NCBI RefSeq assembly: GCF_003050705.1 | Contig: NZ_QAOG01000006.1 | Location: forward strand, 1 to 64,000 | DNA: 64,000 bases | DNA from: Sphingomonas aurantiaca | GTDB lineage: Bacteria; Pseudomonadota; Alphaproteobacteria; Sphingomonadales; Sphingomonadaceae | Direction: 5' to 3' | Shown here: piece after piece, positions 1 through 8,623 of the stretch | How the letters are laid out: each line of letters begins with the position of its first letter | Numbering within the stretch: position 1 is the first letter of the stretch | Notes under the pieces: generated by a model | Told to the model about the DNA's origin: nothing | Seen by the model: only the letters and a program-made list of their open reading frames with translations | The model's database searches: none | Translations under genes and position numbers: made by a program

Positions 1-74
1 CCCGCTACGACCGTTGCCCAACAGCCTTCTTCTCTGCGGTTGCCCTCGCTGCCACCGTCATCTTCTGGCTGTGA
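1..74 (+). CDS. C-terminal tail of an unidentified membrane protein (partial)
   Basis: A frame open from the window edge ends in TGA at 72-74. Its last residues (…ALAATVIFWL) are hydrophobic, like the end of a membrane segment. Only 23 residues are visible, so no family can be given, and it could be a chance open frame. Confidence 0.25.
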   Translation, partial: RYDRCPTAFFSAVALAATVIFWL

Positions 75-263
75 TCAACGAGTTCTGACCCTAATCCTGA
101 TGCCCCGGCAGCCTTATGACGTTTCTATGTATCAAACGCGCCTAGTCGGGCGTACCGTCGTCACGCCCCCCTTTCCTCACATAGCGACGTTCGCGATCGG
201 CAAAGCGGAGCCTAAAAGGCCGCCTTTCCGCTGTCGCCCAATGGCAGACGTTTGAAGAGAAAT

Positions 264-503
264 ATGGTGCTTCCTATTGCGGACGATCATTCATTCGGTA
301 TCGTCGCTAAGATGACCCGTAAAGCAGACATCTCGGCTCGGATCGTGGCGATCTGCTATACGCTCGTCATCGTCGCAATGGCATGGTTTACGTTTGCGTT
401 CTTTGGATTTGGACTTGGAGGTGACGTGGGCGGGTCGATCGTGTTCGCGCTGATCGCGCTATTTCCGATCCCCGTCTGCATTCTCTGCTTCCGAAGAGAT
501 TAG
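264..503 (+). CDS. small two-helix membrane protein, unknown function
   Basis: About 79 residues with two hydrophobic stretches: IVAICYTLVIVAMAWFTFAF, and a second helix around VFALIALFPIPVCILCF. The N-terminus is polar and a short Arg/Asp tail ends the protein. I chose the ATG at 264, preceded by GAAGAG. An ATG at 312 would leave the membrane core unchanged. No family is recognised. It stands alone between low-complexity intergenic DNA and a convergent gene. Confidence 0.45.
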   Translation: MVLPIADDHSFGIVAKMTRKADISARIVAICYTLVIVAMAWFTFAFFGFGLGGDVGGSIVFALIALFPIPVCILCFRRD

Positions 504-508
504 TAGCC

Positions 509-566
509 CGACCGCTTTCCTCTCCATTCCGGACATTCCGATTACGCCCAATTGCGGACGTTCAAA
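509..566. repeat. degenerate intergenic motif, copy 1
   Basis: Contains CCGCTTTCC, CATTCCGGACATTCC, ATTACGCCCA and GCGGACGTTC. Related words, in varying order and orientation, recur at 1101-1180, 4731-4762 and 15340-15412, always outside genes. It may be the remains of a dispersed repeat. The relationship was judged by eye. Confidence 0.3.
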
Positions 567-1038
567 GCTCCGAAGAAACCTGATGGCGCGCGACGGTCCG
601 CATCAAATTTCCCATGTTCTCGTGGCTGGTCAGTCGGTCGGAGATCACGAGTGCGCAACCATCGCTGATCATGATGAATAGCCGTGAACCGACCTTCCTG
701 ACTGCACCGATCGTGTTCCATTTATAGGTGGTCCGCACATTGGCGGTCTCTGCGACAAGCCCTTCCGCACTACTCTCTAGATAGATGTCTTTGCCCCCTT
801 TACGGGAACGGAGCGCTGGCGCGATGACGAATATGATAAGTATGAACAGCATGCCAAAACCAGCGGTTTGTGGCTCGTCAACGACCGAGCCACCGATAAT
901 TATGAGCAATCCCATCAGCAGGAACAGCGCAGCTTTCAATCGAGTGGCTTTGCTTCCAGTGACAAACGATATGACGACCGAAGCAGCGATCAGATCGCCG
1001 CGCGTCAGTTCGTAAGGCCCAATCCTATTAAAGCTCAT
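562..1038 (-). CDS. YcxB-like membrane protein, unknown function
   Basis: 158 residues. The N-terminal part contains Arg-Gly-Asp near residue 14, then two adjacent hydrophobic helices (about residues 37-53 and 62-75). A cytoplasmic C-terminal half has alternating beta-type sequence ending in a Ser/His-rich stretch. This layout, two helices followed by a small beta domain with 'YKWNTIGAVRK', resembles the YcxB-like family of bacterial membrane proteins, whose function is unknown. The ATG at 1038 opens a clean frame. No operon partner is visible. Confidence 0.6.
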   Translation of the reverse strand: MSFNRIGPYELTRGDLIAASVVISFVTGSKATRLKAALFLLMGLLIIIGGSVVDEPQTAGFGMLFILIIFVIAPALRSRKGGKDIYLESSAEGLVAETANVRTTYKWNTIGAVRKVGSRLFIMISDGCALVISDRLTSHENMGNLMRTVARHQVSSEL

Positions 1039-1100
1039 GCCGGCGATGCCCCCTGTTGCACGATCAAGTATGGCCGCATTTGCGGTTTAATGTCCAACGG

Positions 1101-1180
1101 CAGAATGTCCGCTTTCTACCAAGATCAGACATTCGAGACCGATCCGGCGCGAACGTCCGATAACGCCCATAACCGGCCGT
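1101..1180. repeat. degenerate intergenic motif, copy 2
   Basis: Contains AATGTCCGCTTTC, CAGACATTCG and GCGAACGTCCGATAACGCCC. The last word matches, allowing changes, the reverse complement of parts of the copies at 509-566 and 15340-15412. Confidence 0.3.
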
Positions 1181-1250
1181 TCAGGCCCGAATTTTTCTTT
1201 CCCGAAACCGGCGGTTGACGGCGGAGCAGCTACGGTTACCATCCGCGACA

Positions 1251-1634
1251 ATGAGAGCAGCATCATTCGCAGCGATGATGATTTGCTCAGGGTGTTCGAA
1301 CGCCTGCCAGAACACCGTCGTCTCGCGAAGCCCTTCGCCTGATGGCACGCGTGTCGCGGTGCTATTCCAGCGGGACTGCGGAGCAACCACGGGCTTCTCC
1401 ACCCAAATTTCGATATTGGACGCGAACGATAAGCCATCGGGAGGGGGCAACGCCTTCGTTGCAGATGACGATCACGGCGCCGCTAGGGCGGGTGACTGGG
1501 AAGGGTCATGGGCTGAAATGAAGTGGCTATCGCCGGAACGCCTACGTATCCGATACGCCACAAAGTCTAGGGTATTCAGACAGAAGGGGAGTGTCTCCGG
1601 AGTGAGTATCAGCTATCAGATCGTCGGCAGCTAA
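1251..1634 (+). CDS. putative lipoprotein, unknown function
   Basis: 127 residues from the ATG at 1251. The start has a hydrophobic run and a cysteine cluster (MICSGCSNAC) that could serve as a lipobox, so an outer-membrane or periplasmic lipoprotein is likely. The mature part begins with a 'SPDGTRVAVLFQRDCG' segment like the beta-strand openings of small periplasmic proteins. It contains a Trp-rich stretch (GDWEGSWAEMKWLSPERLRIRY). No catalytic motif was recognised. The reading frame upstream, to 1215, is unlikely to be translated because it would bury the signal sequence. Confidence 0.55.
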   Translation: MRAASFAAMMICSGCSNACQNTVVSRSPSPDGTRVAVLFQRDCGATTGFSTQISILDANDKPSGGGNAFVADDDHGAARAGDWEGSWAEMKWLSPERLRIRYATKSRVFRQKGSVSGVSISYQIVGS

Positions 1635-1635
1635 T

Positions 1636-2049
1636 GCCCATCTCGGACAGGATACCGTGCCGCACGAGGCCGGCGCGCGCACCGGCGAAGCGTTCCGCCG
1701 AATAGCTGACGATCGCCGCCGGCCCCCAATACCATTCCTCCAGGAAATGGTCGGTAAAGTTTTTAAGCCCCGGCTGCACGCCCCAGTTCTATTTGCCGGT
1801 CACGAAGACGAAGACGAAGGCATCGGCCGTCCTGATCTTTTCGGCGGGTGCCTCCAGTCTCAGCGGCGCCTCGCCGCTCGGATGGTTCTTATAGATGCGG
1901 TTGACCATGGGAAGGTCGACCGCCTTGGCGTCGATGAGCTCGGCCGATGCACCCCGCTCGGCGAAGGCGCGGACGAGCCACTCGCCGAGGCGAATGCTCT
2001 GCCGATCGGAACGATAGAAGCCTTAGAAGATCAGAACCCGCTCGTGCAT
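1636..2049 (-). pseudogene. NAD(P)H-dependent FMN reductase, broken by two stops and truncated
   Basis: Reading from the ATG at 2049 gives a flavodoxin-like FMN-reductase sequence: an N-terminal MHERVLIF strand, a central ADAFVFVFVTG strand and the family's 'NWGVQPGLKNFTDHFLEEW' block. It is interrupted by TAA at 2025-2023 (codon 9) and TAG at 1791-1789 (codon 87, where relatives have the Tyr of 'EYNWG'). A TTCGTC hexamer is repeated three times, one copy more than expected. The C-terminal part is missing where the convergent lipoprotein gene begins. It lies downstream of, and on the same strand as, the haloperoxidase-type hydrolase, so the two may once have been an operon. Confidence 0.8.
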
Positions 2050-2082
2050 CGCGGCAACTTCTTGTGAGGCTTGTCGTGCAAA

Positions 2083-2110
2083 GGCACGGAGCGCCCCAGC
2101 GCCCCGTGCC
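2083..2110 (-). terminator. hairpin after the hydrolase gene
   Basis: GGCACGG (2083-2089) pairs with CCGTGCC (2104-2110), with an inner GCGC/GCGC pairing. Read on the minus strand it is followed by TTTG, only a weak T run. It sits 10 bases past the hydrolase stop. Confidence 0.5.
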
Positions 2111-2119
2111 CTGCATGGA

Positions 2120-2947
2120 TCAGCCTTCGATGAAGGCGAGCAGATCGGCGTTGATCCGATCGGCATTGGTAACCGGCATGCCGTGAGGAAAGCCGGGGTA
2201 GGAGATGAGCTTGGCGCCCTTCACGATCCCGGCTGACATCTTGCCAGTGGTGGCGAACGGAACCACTTGGTCGTCCTCGCCGTGCAGGACCAGCGTCGGC
2301 ACGTCGATCGCCTCGAGGTCGTCGGTAAAATCGGTCTCGGAAAAGGCCTTGATGCCGAGCGTATGGGCGAGCGCAGAGCCCATCATGCCCTGGCGCCACC
2401 AGTTGAGCCGCACCGCGTCCTTTACCTCTGCGCCGTCTCGGTTGTAGCCGAAGAAGGGCAACGTGAAGTCGTAGTAGAATTGCGAACGGTTCGTGGCAGT
2501 CTGCTCACGCACCATGTCGAATACGTCCATCGGGACGCCGTCCGGGTTGGCCTCGGTCTTGACCATGATGGGTGCGACCGCACTGACCAGCACGGCCTTT
2601 TTGACCCGACCAGGCTTGGCGCGCGCGACATAACGGGCGACCTCGCCACCACCGGTCGAGTGGCCGACATGAACGGCATCGCGCAGATCAAGCGCGTCAG
2701 TCAGCGCGATGACATCGGCGACATAGGTGTCCATGTCGTGACCGCCCGCCGATTGCGTCGAACGGCCATGGCCGCGGCGATCATGCGCGATGACGCGATA
2801 GCCTTTCTGGACGAAGAACATCATTTGCGCGTCCCAGTCATCCGAGCTGAGCGGCCAGCCGTGGTGGAACATGACGGCGAGCGCGTCGGTGTTGCCCCAG
2901 TCCTTGTAGAAGATTTCGGTCTCGTCGGCGGTGGTGATGAACGGCAT
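2120..2947 (-). CDS. alpha/beta hydrolase, non-haem haloperoxidase/arylesterase type
   Basis: 275 residues. This family hydrolyses esters and, in vitro, can perhydrolyse acids or halogenate; the natural substrate cannot be read from sequence. Visible are the oxyanion-loop HHGWPLSSDDWD, the DRRGHGRS strand end, the nucleophile elbow GHSTGGG (Ser near residue 97), an acid in 'VLHGEDDQVVP' and the catalytic His in 'FPHGM'. No signal peptide is present, so it is cytoplasmic. The ATG at 2947 has GAGGAG at good spacing; a start at 2983 would add an Arg/Pro-rich tail. Downstream lies the broken FMN reductase. Confidence 0.88.
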   Translation of the reverse strand: MPFITTADETEIFYKDWGNTDALAVMFHHGWPLSSDDWDAQMMFFVQKGYRVIAHDRRGHGRSTQSAGGHDMDTYVADVIALTDALDLRDAVHVGHSTGGGEVARYVARAKPGRVKKAVLVSAVAPIMVKTEANPDGVPMDVFDMVREQTATNRSQFYYDFTLPFFGYNRDGAEVKDAVRLNWWRQGMMGSALAHTLGIKAFSETDFTDDLEAIDVPTLVLHGEDDQVVPFATTGKMSAGIVKGAKLISYPGFPHGMPVTNADRINADLLAFIEG

Positions 2948-3443
2948 GCGAGGTCTCCTCGGGCTCGGTTGGGTACGCGGCACGCTACAGGAAAATTCAC
3001 ATGGGGCGGCGGATAGGTAAGGAGGTAGAATAGCAAATATCGCCGTTAGAATGGCGGCACTTAAGACCAGAACACAGTCCCCGATCAGGATTAACGAACG
3101 GCGTAAGTCGGCAAGCCAGACAGATATCGCAAACTGCCGTAAATGATCCGATGAGGTGTAACGGAGGAACGTTCGCCCGAGATCCGACGCACTGGTGGTA
3201 AATTCGAATCTATGAACTCAGTCATCTGTTTGATAGGGTGATTTCCAGATTTCACTTCTAATAGGAGTTTCGGGATAGGACAATCGCGAACAGACTTCAT
3301 GGAGCAGACAAACCTGCAGGTTATCGGTGCCGCCCGGGGCGGCGCTTTTCTGCTGATGGTTTCTGGTTGGGAGGCTGACCTCGGGTTTGTAGGTGTCAAA
3401 GAGCGGGGGTTCCGATTGCAAGGCTGCTTGTTGCGGGTCCGCA
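2948..3443. other. intergenic stretch without recognisable gene
   Basis: About 500 bases with visibly lower GC than the surroundings. Open frames here show no recognisable protein features. The right end should hold the promoter of the broken metallophosphoesterase. Confidence 0.4.
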
Positions 3444-4328
3444 ATGAAGATTGCGGTAATTTCTGACATTCACGGGAATGTCGCTGCTCTTGATGCAGTT
3501 CTCGCCGACGTCGCCCCCCGGCAAGTGGACCAGATTGTGAACCTCGGGGACATCTGCCCAGGAGGGCTATTCCCGCGTGAAACAGTTGATCGACTGATGC
3601 CTCTGTGAATGCCGACGATACGGGGCAATCACGAACGTCAGATATCGGATCAGCCTCGCGAGCGTATGGGGTTGTCCGATCGCCATGCCTCCGACCACCC
3701 GAGCGCTGAGCAGCTTGCCTGGCTAGCAGCATTGCCCACTACCATGCAGCCGTCCAAAGATGTGCTGCTCGTTCATGGCACGCCAGACAACGACCTGGCC
3801 TACTTTCTCGAGACCGTGACGGAGGAGGGGCTTCGTGAGGCCACTCGCGAGGAAGTCGAGCACCGGGCGGGAACTATCGATGCGGCTTTGATCCTCTGCG
3901 GCCATACGCATCTCCAACGGGTGATGACGCTTGACGACGGGCGCATGATCATAAACCCTGGAAGCGTTGGTCTTCCGGCATATGACGGTGATCGACCCCA
4001 CGCCCACCGAGTTGAAAGCGGATCGCCGCATGCACGTTACGCAGTCTTGTCCAACGAAGTTGGTGGCTGGGCGGTAGAGCTTCTGTTCGTCGTTTATGAC
4101 TGGGAACAAGCCGTCCGAGACGCCGAGGCTCATGCCCGTACCGATTGGTCCAGAGCTTTGCGGACTGGTCGGGTCGAGCATGGGAGTATTGCTCTATCGA
4201 AGCGAAACGCTTTTTGGGAAGCAGTGTCCATTCTAAAAATGCGAACCGATTTGAGAAATGTGACGTGCCGTCGCGCAGGGAAGAATTCTTGGGGCATGAG
4301 CCCCGCCTCAACATGGATGAAAAACTGA
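3444..4328 (+). pseudogene. metallophosphoesterase split by an in-frame TGA
   Basis: From the ATG at 3444 the sequence reads MKIAVISDIHGN…GD…, then TGA at 3606-3608, then continues in the same frame with 'MPTIRGNHERQ', 'LLVHGTPDND' and 'LCGHTHLQR…INPGSVG'. Together these give the calcineurin-like metal-binding set (D-x-H, GD, GNHE, GHxH) of a roughly 240-residue phosphodiesterase. The stop separates the first two metal ligands from the rest, so neither half should work alone. After about position 4170 the frame runs on to 4328 with sequence unlike the family, so the original stop may also be lost. Confidence 0.8.
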
Positions 4329-4414
4329 ACGTGCGGCAAGGAATCACCCTGCGAATATCCGCTTCTGGGCACGCCACCGTGCCATGGTTGGTCGCCGTTC
4401 CTGTCGTTTGGACG

Positions 4415-4660
4415 AGACCGCCGCTCGCCTATGTCCGCAAGTGGCGTCTTACTCTTGCCCGCGCAGCGCTGATGCGCGGCGATGCGGCCGTGGCCAGCAT
4501 AGCGAACAGGGTCGGCTATACCTCACAGAGCGCGTTCGGGCACGCGTTCCGGCGCGCCTTTGGGACTTCTCCGAAAGCAAATTTTCGATCGGAAGACCAG
4601 CAGCTGTCCAGGCAAGGCAATCGAGCACCCGGCATACCGGTGCCTACCAATTCTCGATGA
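4415..4660 (+). pseudogene. AraC-family regulator, C-terminal fragment
   Basis: A short stretch reads RPPLAYVRKWRLTLARAALM… then IANRVGYTSQSAFGHAFRRA and FGTSPKA. This is the second helix-turn-helix of an AraC/XylS activator ('VGYxSxSAFxxAFRRxFGxSP'). The cupin or sensor domain and the first helix-turn-helix are absent upstream, and no start codon or ribosome site fits. After residue ~58 the frame continues with unrelated sequence to 4660. It abuts the broken metallophosphoesterase. Confidence 0.7.
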
Positions 4661-4730
4661 TCAGCTGCTAGGTGGTTGCCCGAGATTCGCTGTGAAGTCT
4701 CGATGCAGAAGTGCCTCAAATTGGGAAGTC

Positions 4731-4762
4731 GAAAGCGGTCAGCGAATGGCCGAGATTGGGTT
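4731..4762. repeat. degenerate intergenic motif, copy 3 (inverted)
   Basis: GAAAGCGGTC, GCGAATGGCCGAGATTGGG. Its complement reads CCCAATCTCGGCCATTCGC then GACCGCTTTC, like the TCCGCTTTC words of the other copies. Confidence 0.3.
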
Positions 4763-4824
4763 TATGTGCCGGCCTATTGTTCGCACATGCAGCTTGGCTA
4801 TCTGCGAGCCCGGACGACGGTCAG

Positions 4825-6522
4825 TTAGCGAGACGTGGTGTTTGAGGACACCAATTCCAAAAAAACGATCAGCGCGGCATATTCCGCCCGGAGCGCGGCG
4901 GCGCGGGTCTTCATTGCCGCCGAAGCTTCGAGCCTTGCGCCGTACAGGATTTCGACGAGACGGCGGCGCGTCTGGTCGAGCAGCGACGTGCCGAGTTCGG
5001 CGTTGGTCAGCAGGACAATGCCGATACCGGCGTCGGGCAGAACGATCCAGTCGGTCTTGTAACCCGGCATGGCCCCGCCATGGTGCACCATGGCGACGCC
5101 CCACCGGCGAGAGGTCTGCAGGCCCATGCCGTAGGTTGCTGCTTCTCCAATCTCCATGCCTAGGTTGCGCCGCGCGAGCAGCGCTTCCCGGCTGACCAGC
5201 CGCCCGCCCGACGGCAACACGCCCTCGCGAAGCTCATTGAGCGCGTAGCGCGCCAGATCATGGGCGCTCGAGCATGCGCCGCCGGCGGGCCGGGCGAAAT
5301 AGATGCTGTCGCTCTTGTCGATCGTGCCTAGCGCAACCGTGCCGTCCATGCCGATGTCGCGCGGATCGGCATGGTTACCCGCGACTGCAACTGCCTTCGA
5401 GAAGGTCGTGTCCTTCATGCCGAGAGGATCTAAAATTTCAATCTGCATCGCGCGATCATACACGTGGCCGACGTCCATGCGGGGATAGTCCACATGACCC
5501 GCGATATACCCCGCTGCCGAGGCAAGCAGGTTGCTATACTGGAACATCTCGCCAAACTTGGTGGTCGGTTTCATCCCCGCGAGCAGCGAGAGAACCTTGT
5601 TGGCGGGTGTATCGAGGCCGCCGGTCATGATCCATTCCATGTCCTGGCGCGGCATGCCGGTGCAGGCGCAGATCAAATGGCGAATCTCGATCTCGCGCTG
5701 GACGGAGGCATCGCCAAGCCGGAACGCCGGATCGGCCTCGACGACTGGTTCGTCCCAACCGAGCTTACCGCGATCGACCAGCTTGGCGAGCAGGAGCGTC
5801 GTCATACCCTTGGTGTTCGACGCAATCATGAATCGCGTGTGTGCGTCGACTGGATCGGCCTTGCCGATGGTTTTCACGCCGATGCCGCCTTCCTCGACGA
5901 CGCCGCCCCGATCGATGAAGGCGTATTCGATGCCGGGAACGCCATAAGCGGCCATCGCGTCGCGCCAGAACGCCTTGAGCTGGTCGCGCCGTGCGGCATC
6001 GAAGGGGAGGGCCGTGTTTCCGACAAAGTCTTCGGGTTTCAGTCCTGCAGGACGGAGCGACTCGCCTATCTTGCGGATCGCACCGGCGCGCTTTTCAAAG
6101 GTCGCTTCGGAACCCCTGGCGAGTACTACCGTCCAACCTTCACCGTGGCGCATCGCGCGCGCAAAAAGGACGAGCTTCTCGTCGGGCGAGGTTTCATAGT
6201 CGACCGCCCAGGCCTCGTCCCAACCCTCGGTTGCCGCTGCCTTGGTGACGAGCCGGATCCTGCATGCAAAGCCAGGATCGAAGCGCTTCCACGCGGCCGC
6301 GACAACCTCTTTCGGGTCGCCGGAAGCACCGCCATCGACGATCACAACGAAGGTGTCCCCCTCGGGTGCTTTTAACGTCAGCATCTGGGGAGCTGGGGTC
6401 TGCGTCCATCCGTCCGGGGGTACAAGACTCGCGGAGGCGGTAGTAACGACAGGCTGCGATGTCTGGGCTGTTGACGACGTAGCAATGCCGAGTGCAGCGC
6501 ACATCAACACCCACCGGTTCAT
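4825..6522 (-). CDS. exported serine hydrolase (beta-lactamase/class C fold)
   Basis: 565 residues with a signal peptide (MNRWVLMCAALGIATSSTAQ). Residues ~35-160 form an N-terminal region before the hydrolase core. The core carries SxxK as SNTK (Ser235-Lys238), the YSN motif near 338 and an HGG motif in 'MVHHGGAMPG' near 497, the three active-site elements of class C beta-lactamase-like and D-aminopeptidase-like enzymes. The substrate is not predictable. The C-terminus ends abruptly in 'LVSSNTTSR', without the small beta domain many relatives carry, at the edge of degraded DNA, so the tail may be truncated. No operon partner. Confidence 0.85.
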   Translation of the reverse strand: MNRWVLMCAALGIATSSTAQTSQPVVTTASASLVPPDGWTQTPAPQMLTLKAPEGDTFVVIVDGGASGDPKEVVAAAWKRFDPGFACRIRLVTKAAATEGWDEAWAVDYETSPDEKLVLFARAMRHGEGWTVVLARGSEATFEKRAGAIRKIGESLRPAGLKPEDFVGNTALPFDAARRDQLKAFWRDAMAAYGVPGIEYAFIDRGGVVEEGGIGVKTIGKADPVDAHTRFMIASNTKGMTTLLLAKLVDRGKLGWDEPVVEADPAFRLGDASVQREIEIRHLICACTGMPRQDMEWIMTGGLDTPANKVLSLLAGMKPTTKFGEMFQYSNLLASAAGYIAGHVDYPRMDVGHVYDRAMQIEILDPLGMKDTTFSKAVAVAGNHADPRDIGMDGTVALGTIDKSDSIYFARPAGGACSSAHDLARYALNELREGVLPSGGRLVSREALLARRNLGMEIGEAATYGMGLQTSRRWGVAMVHHGGAMPGYKTDWIVLPDAGIGIVLLTNAELGTSLLDQTRRRLVEILYGARLEASAAMKTRAAALRAEYAALIVFLELVSSNTTSR

Positions 6523-6932
6523 GATCAGGTCCCTATCATGTTCCGCGACAGACTAGCGATACGTATCTGGTATTCAATGGTCAGGACTGAATAATCTGCT
6601 GCTACCATACGCCGAACTTGCCAGTTCAGGAGCAGGATGCTGGAAATGCCCGAGCGTTCACTGCCGCTGAAAGGTGATCTCCGCGGTCCAGGCTGCGAAC
6701 GAGAGTTCCGCCTCAACTTTCGCCAATTCAGAAGGGTTGCTAATCGAACGCACATCGATGGATGGCTGTCGGAACCGGGGGAGGATCCAAGGCCTCCGCA
6801 GCCGGCTGAACAAGTGCCCGATGCACGAGCCGCGGTCGCTTCCCGAGCTCGAAGGATCGGGTCTGCACGGAACCGTACCGAAACATCGCGAGGCAGTTGG
6901 GTGTTAACCTCCTGATCTAACAGGAGCTTCCC
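6523..6932. other. intergenic region between divergent genes, no gene seen
   Basis: About 410 bases separating the serine hydrolase from the catalase-like operon. It must hold both promoters. I found no convincing -35/-10 pair, palindrome or conserved small protein. Confidence 0.4.
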
Positions 6933-7964
6933 GTGGCCTATCTTCCTTATGGCGACGACATCGAAACGACCGAGGCTGGCGAACAGGAGAGTATCGACGG
7001 CATCATCAAGGGGATGACGCAGGAGAGCCAGACGGTCGAGACGCGCGACGGCCATGCGGTGCGCGCCAGCCACGCCAAGAGCACGGCCTGCGTCATCGGC
7101 AAGATGGTCGTCGCTGCCGATCTGCCGCCGGAACTGGCGCAGGGACTGTTTGTCAATCCGGGGACGTTCGACGTCGCGGTCCGCTTTGCGCAGGGGCCAG
7201 GCGAGAAGCTTGGCGATCGGGTCTCGACGCACCGTGGCATGGCGATCAAGGTCTTCGGGGTCGATGGCGCCAAGCTGGCCGGTCACGATGCGCCGACGCA
7301 GGACTTCGTGTTCGCGAGCGGCACGACGTTCCCGGACGGTACCGCCGCGGGATTTGTCGCGCAGGCGAAGAAGATCGGCATGACCGTACCGATGCCCGAA
7401 GGCGTGAAGAGCGTGGCCGCGTCGATCGCGCGCGATATCAACAAGGCGCTCAACGCTGTCGGTGTCGAACCGAGCCCGACGCTAGACTTTTACGGCCATC
7501 CGTTCAGCCACCCGCTCGTCGAGACCTATTTCAGCCAATGCCCGATCCGATACGGCGATCATGTCGCGAAACTCGGAGCGTTCCCGGTGGCCGCCAAGCA
7601 GCGCGCGCTCAGCGAGTGGCAGCTCGATCCGCACCAGGATGAGGATGGCTTTCGTCATGCGGCGATCGAGTATTTCGATGGCAATGACGCGGTGTTCGAA
7701 CTGCGCACGGAGCTATGGGCCGATGCCGAGACGCTGCCGATCGAGGATACGTCGGTCGACTGGCCGACGCGGGTCAGCGAATACCGCACGATCGCGACAA
7801 TCCGTCTGCCGCGGCAGGCGGCCTATGGTTCGGACCGCGTGCGTTATTTCGACGAGGTCATGACGTTCCGGCCGGCGCACGCGCTGGAGGCGCATCGTCC
7901 GCTGGGCGGCGTGATGCGCGCGCATGCAGGTTTACCGTGCACTCAGCGATTTCCGACACCGTGA
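6933..7964 (+). CDS. catalase-fold haem protein, C-terminus frameshifted
   Basis: 343 residues of the catalase-like family (small catalase/peroxidase-fold haem proteins). Visible are HAVRASHAKSTACV near the start, 'FDVAVRFAQGPGEK…THRGMAIKVFGV' and the 'TQDFVFAS' segment. The GTG at 6933 has CAGGAG upstream. At 7914-7926 the sequence GTGATGCGCGCGCATG appears to have lost one CG: relatives read 'VMRARM…', here the frame changes to 'VMRAHAGLPC…'. Restoring two bases gives 42 more sensible residues (MQVYRALSDFRHRENG…) ending at 8052, one base before the next start. First gene of an operon with the DJ-1-like and SDR genes, probably for oxidative stress. Confidence 0.8.
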   Translation: MAYLPYGDDIETTEAGEQESIDGIIKGMTQESQTVETRDGHAVRASHAKSTACVIGKMVVAADLPPELAQGLFVNPGTFDVAVRFAQGPGEKLGDRVSTHRGMAIKVFGVDGAKLAGHDAPTQDFVFASGTTFPDGTAAGFVAQAKKIGMTVPMPEGVKSVAASIARDINKALNAVGVEPSPTLDFYGHPFSHPLVETYFSQCPIRYGDHVAKLGAFPVAAKQRALSEWQLDPHQDEDGFRHAAIEYFDGNDAVFELRTELWADAETLPIEDTSVDWPTRVSEYRTIATIRLPRQAAYGSDRVRYFDEVMTFRPAHALEAHRPLGGVMRAHAGLPCTQRFPTP

Positions 7965-8053
7965 GAACGGCATCGCCGCCGCCAACACCGCTGCCATCAC
8001 CGATATCCCGGCCTGGCGCCGCCACACCAATTCCGATTGTCGAAAGGACTGAC

Positions 8054-8623
8054 ATGACGCTTCAAGGCAAAAAAATTGCGATTCTGATCGCACCCCGCGG
8101 CACCGAGGAACCCGAGTTCGCGCAGCCAAAGGCGGCGGTCGAGCAGGCCGGCGGGGGAGTGACGGTCATCAGCCTCGAAACGGGCGGCGCGGAGACGTTC
8201 AACAACGATCTCGATCCCGGCAAGACGTTTGCGGTCGACAAGGCGATCGGCGACGTGTCGGCCGCCGAGTTCGATGGCTTGATCATTCCGGGCGGGTGCG
8301 TCGGTGCCGACACGCTGCGGTCGTCGGACAAGGTCGTGGCGTTCGTCCGCGACTTCTTCGCCGCCGGCAAGCCCGTCGCCGCGATCTGCCATGCGCCGTG
8401 GACGTTGATTGAGGCCGATCAGGTGCGCGGCCGTACGCTCACTTCGTTCCCGACGCTGGCCACCGACATTCGCAACGCGGGCGGGACGTGGGTCGATCAG
8501 GAGGTGGTCGTCGACCAGGGCCTTGTCACCAGCCGTACCCCCGATGACCTGCCGGCGTTCTGCGCGAAGCTCGTCGAGGAGTTCGGAGAGGGCAAACATG
8601 TCGCGCAGGCGGAGAACGCATGA
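8054..8623 (+). CDS. DJ-1/PfpI-family protein
   Basis: 189 residues, type 1 glutamine-amidotransferase-like fold. The nucleophile elbow is AICHAPW (Cys near residue 115), with the upstream 'LIIPGG' loop and the downstream His of the family. Members are glyoxalases, deglycases, chaperones or peptidases; the exact activity cannot be told. The ATG at 8054 follows the frame-restored end of the catalase gene by one base, and the stop overlaps the next start (ATGATG), so translation is probably coupled. No signal peptide. Confidence 0.88.
   Translation: MTLQGKKIAILIAPRGTEEPEFAQPKAAVEQAGGGVTVISLETGGAETFNNDLDPGKTFAVDKAIGDVSAAEFDGLIIPGGCVGADTLRSSDKVVAFVRDFFAAGKPVAAICHAPWTLIEADQVRGRTLTSFPTLATDIRNAGGTWVDQEVVVDQGLVTSRTPDDLPAFCAKLVEEFGEGKHVAQAENA

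Noticed and set aside
40..255. Possible 71-residue protein
   Set aside because: Composition without structure, no ribosome site and overlap with a motif-rich intergenic area.
3606..3608. TGA as a possible selenocysteine codon
   Set aside because: Not at a catalytic position, no hairpin noticed after it, and neighbouring genes also carry simple nonsense mutations.
6637..6915. Possible small gene before the catalase-like gene
   Set aside because: Overlapping frames of similar length, none with recognisable sequence; more likely promoter DNA.
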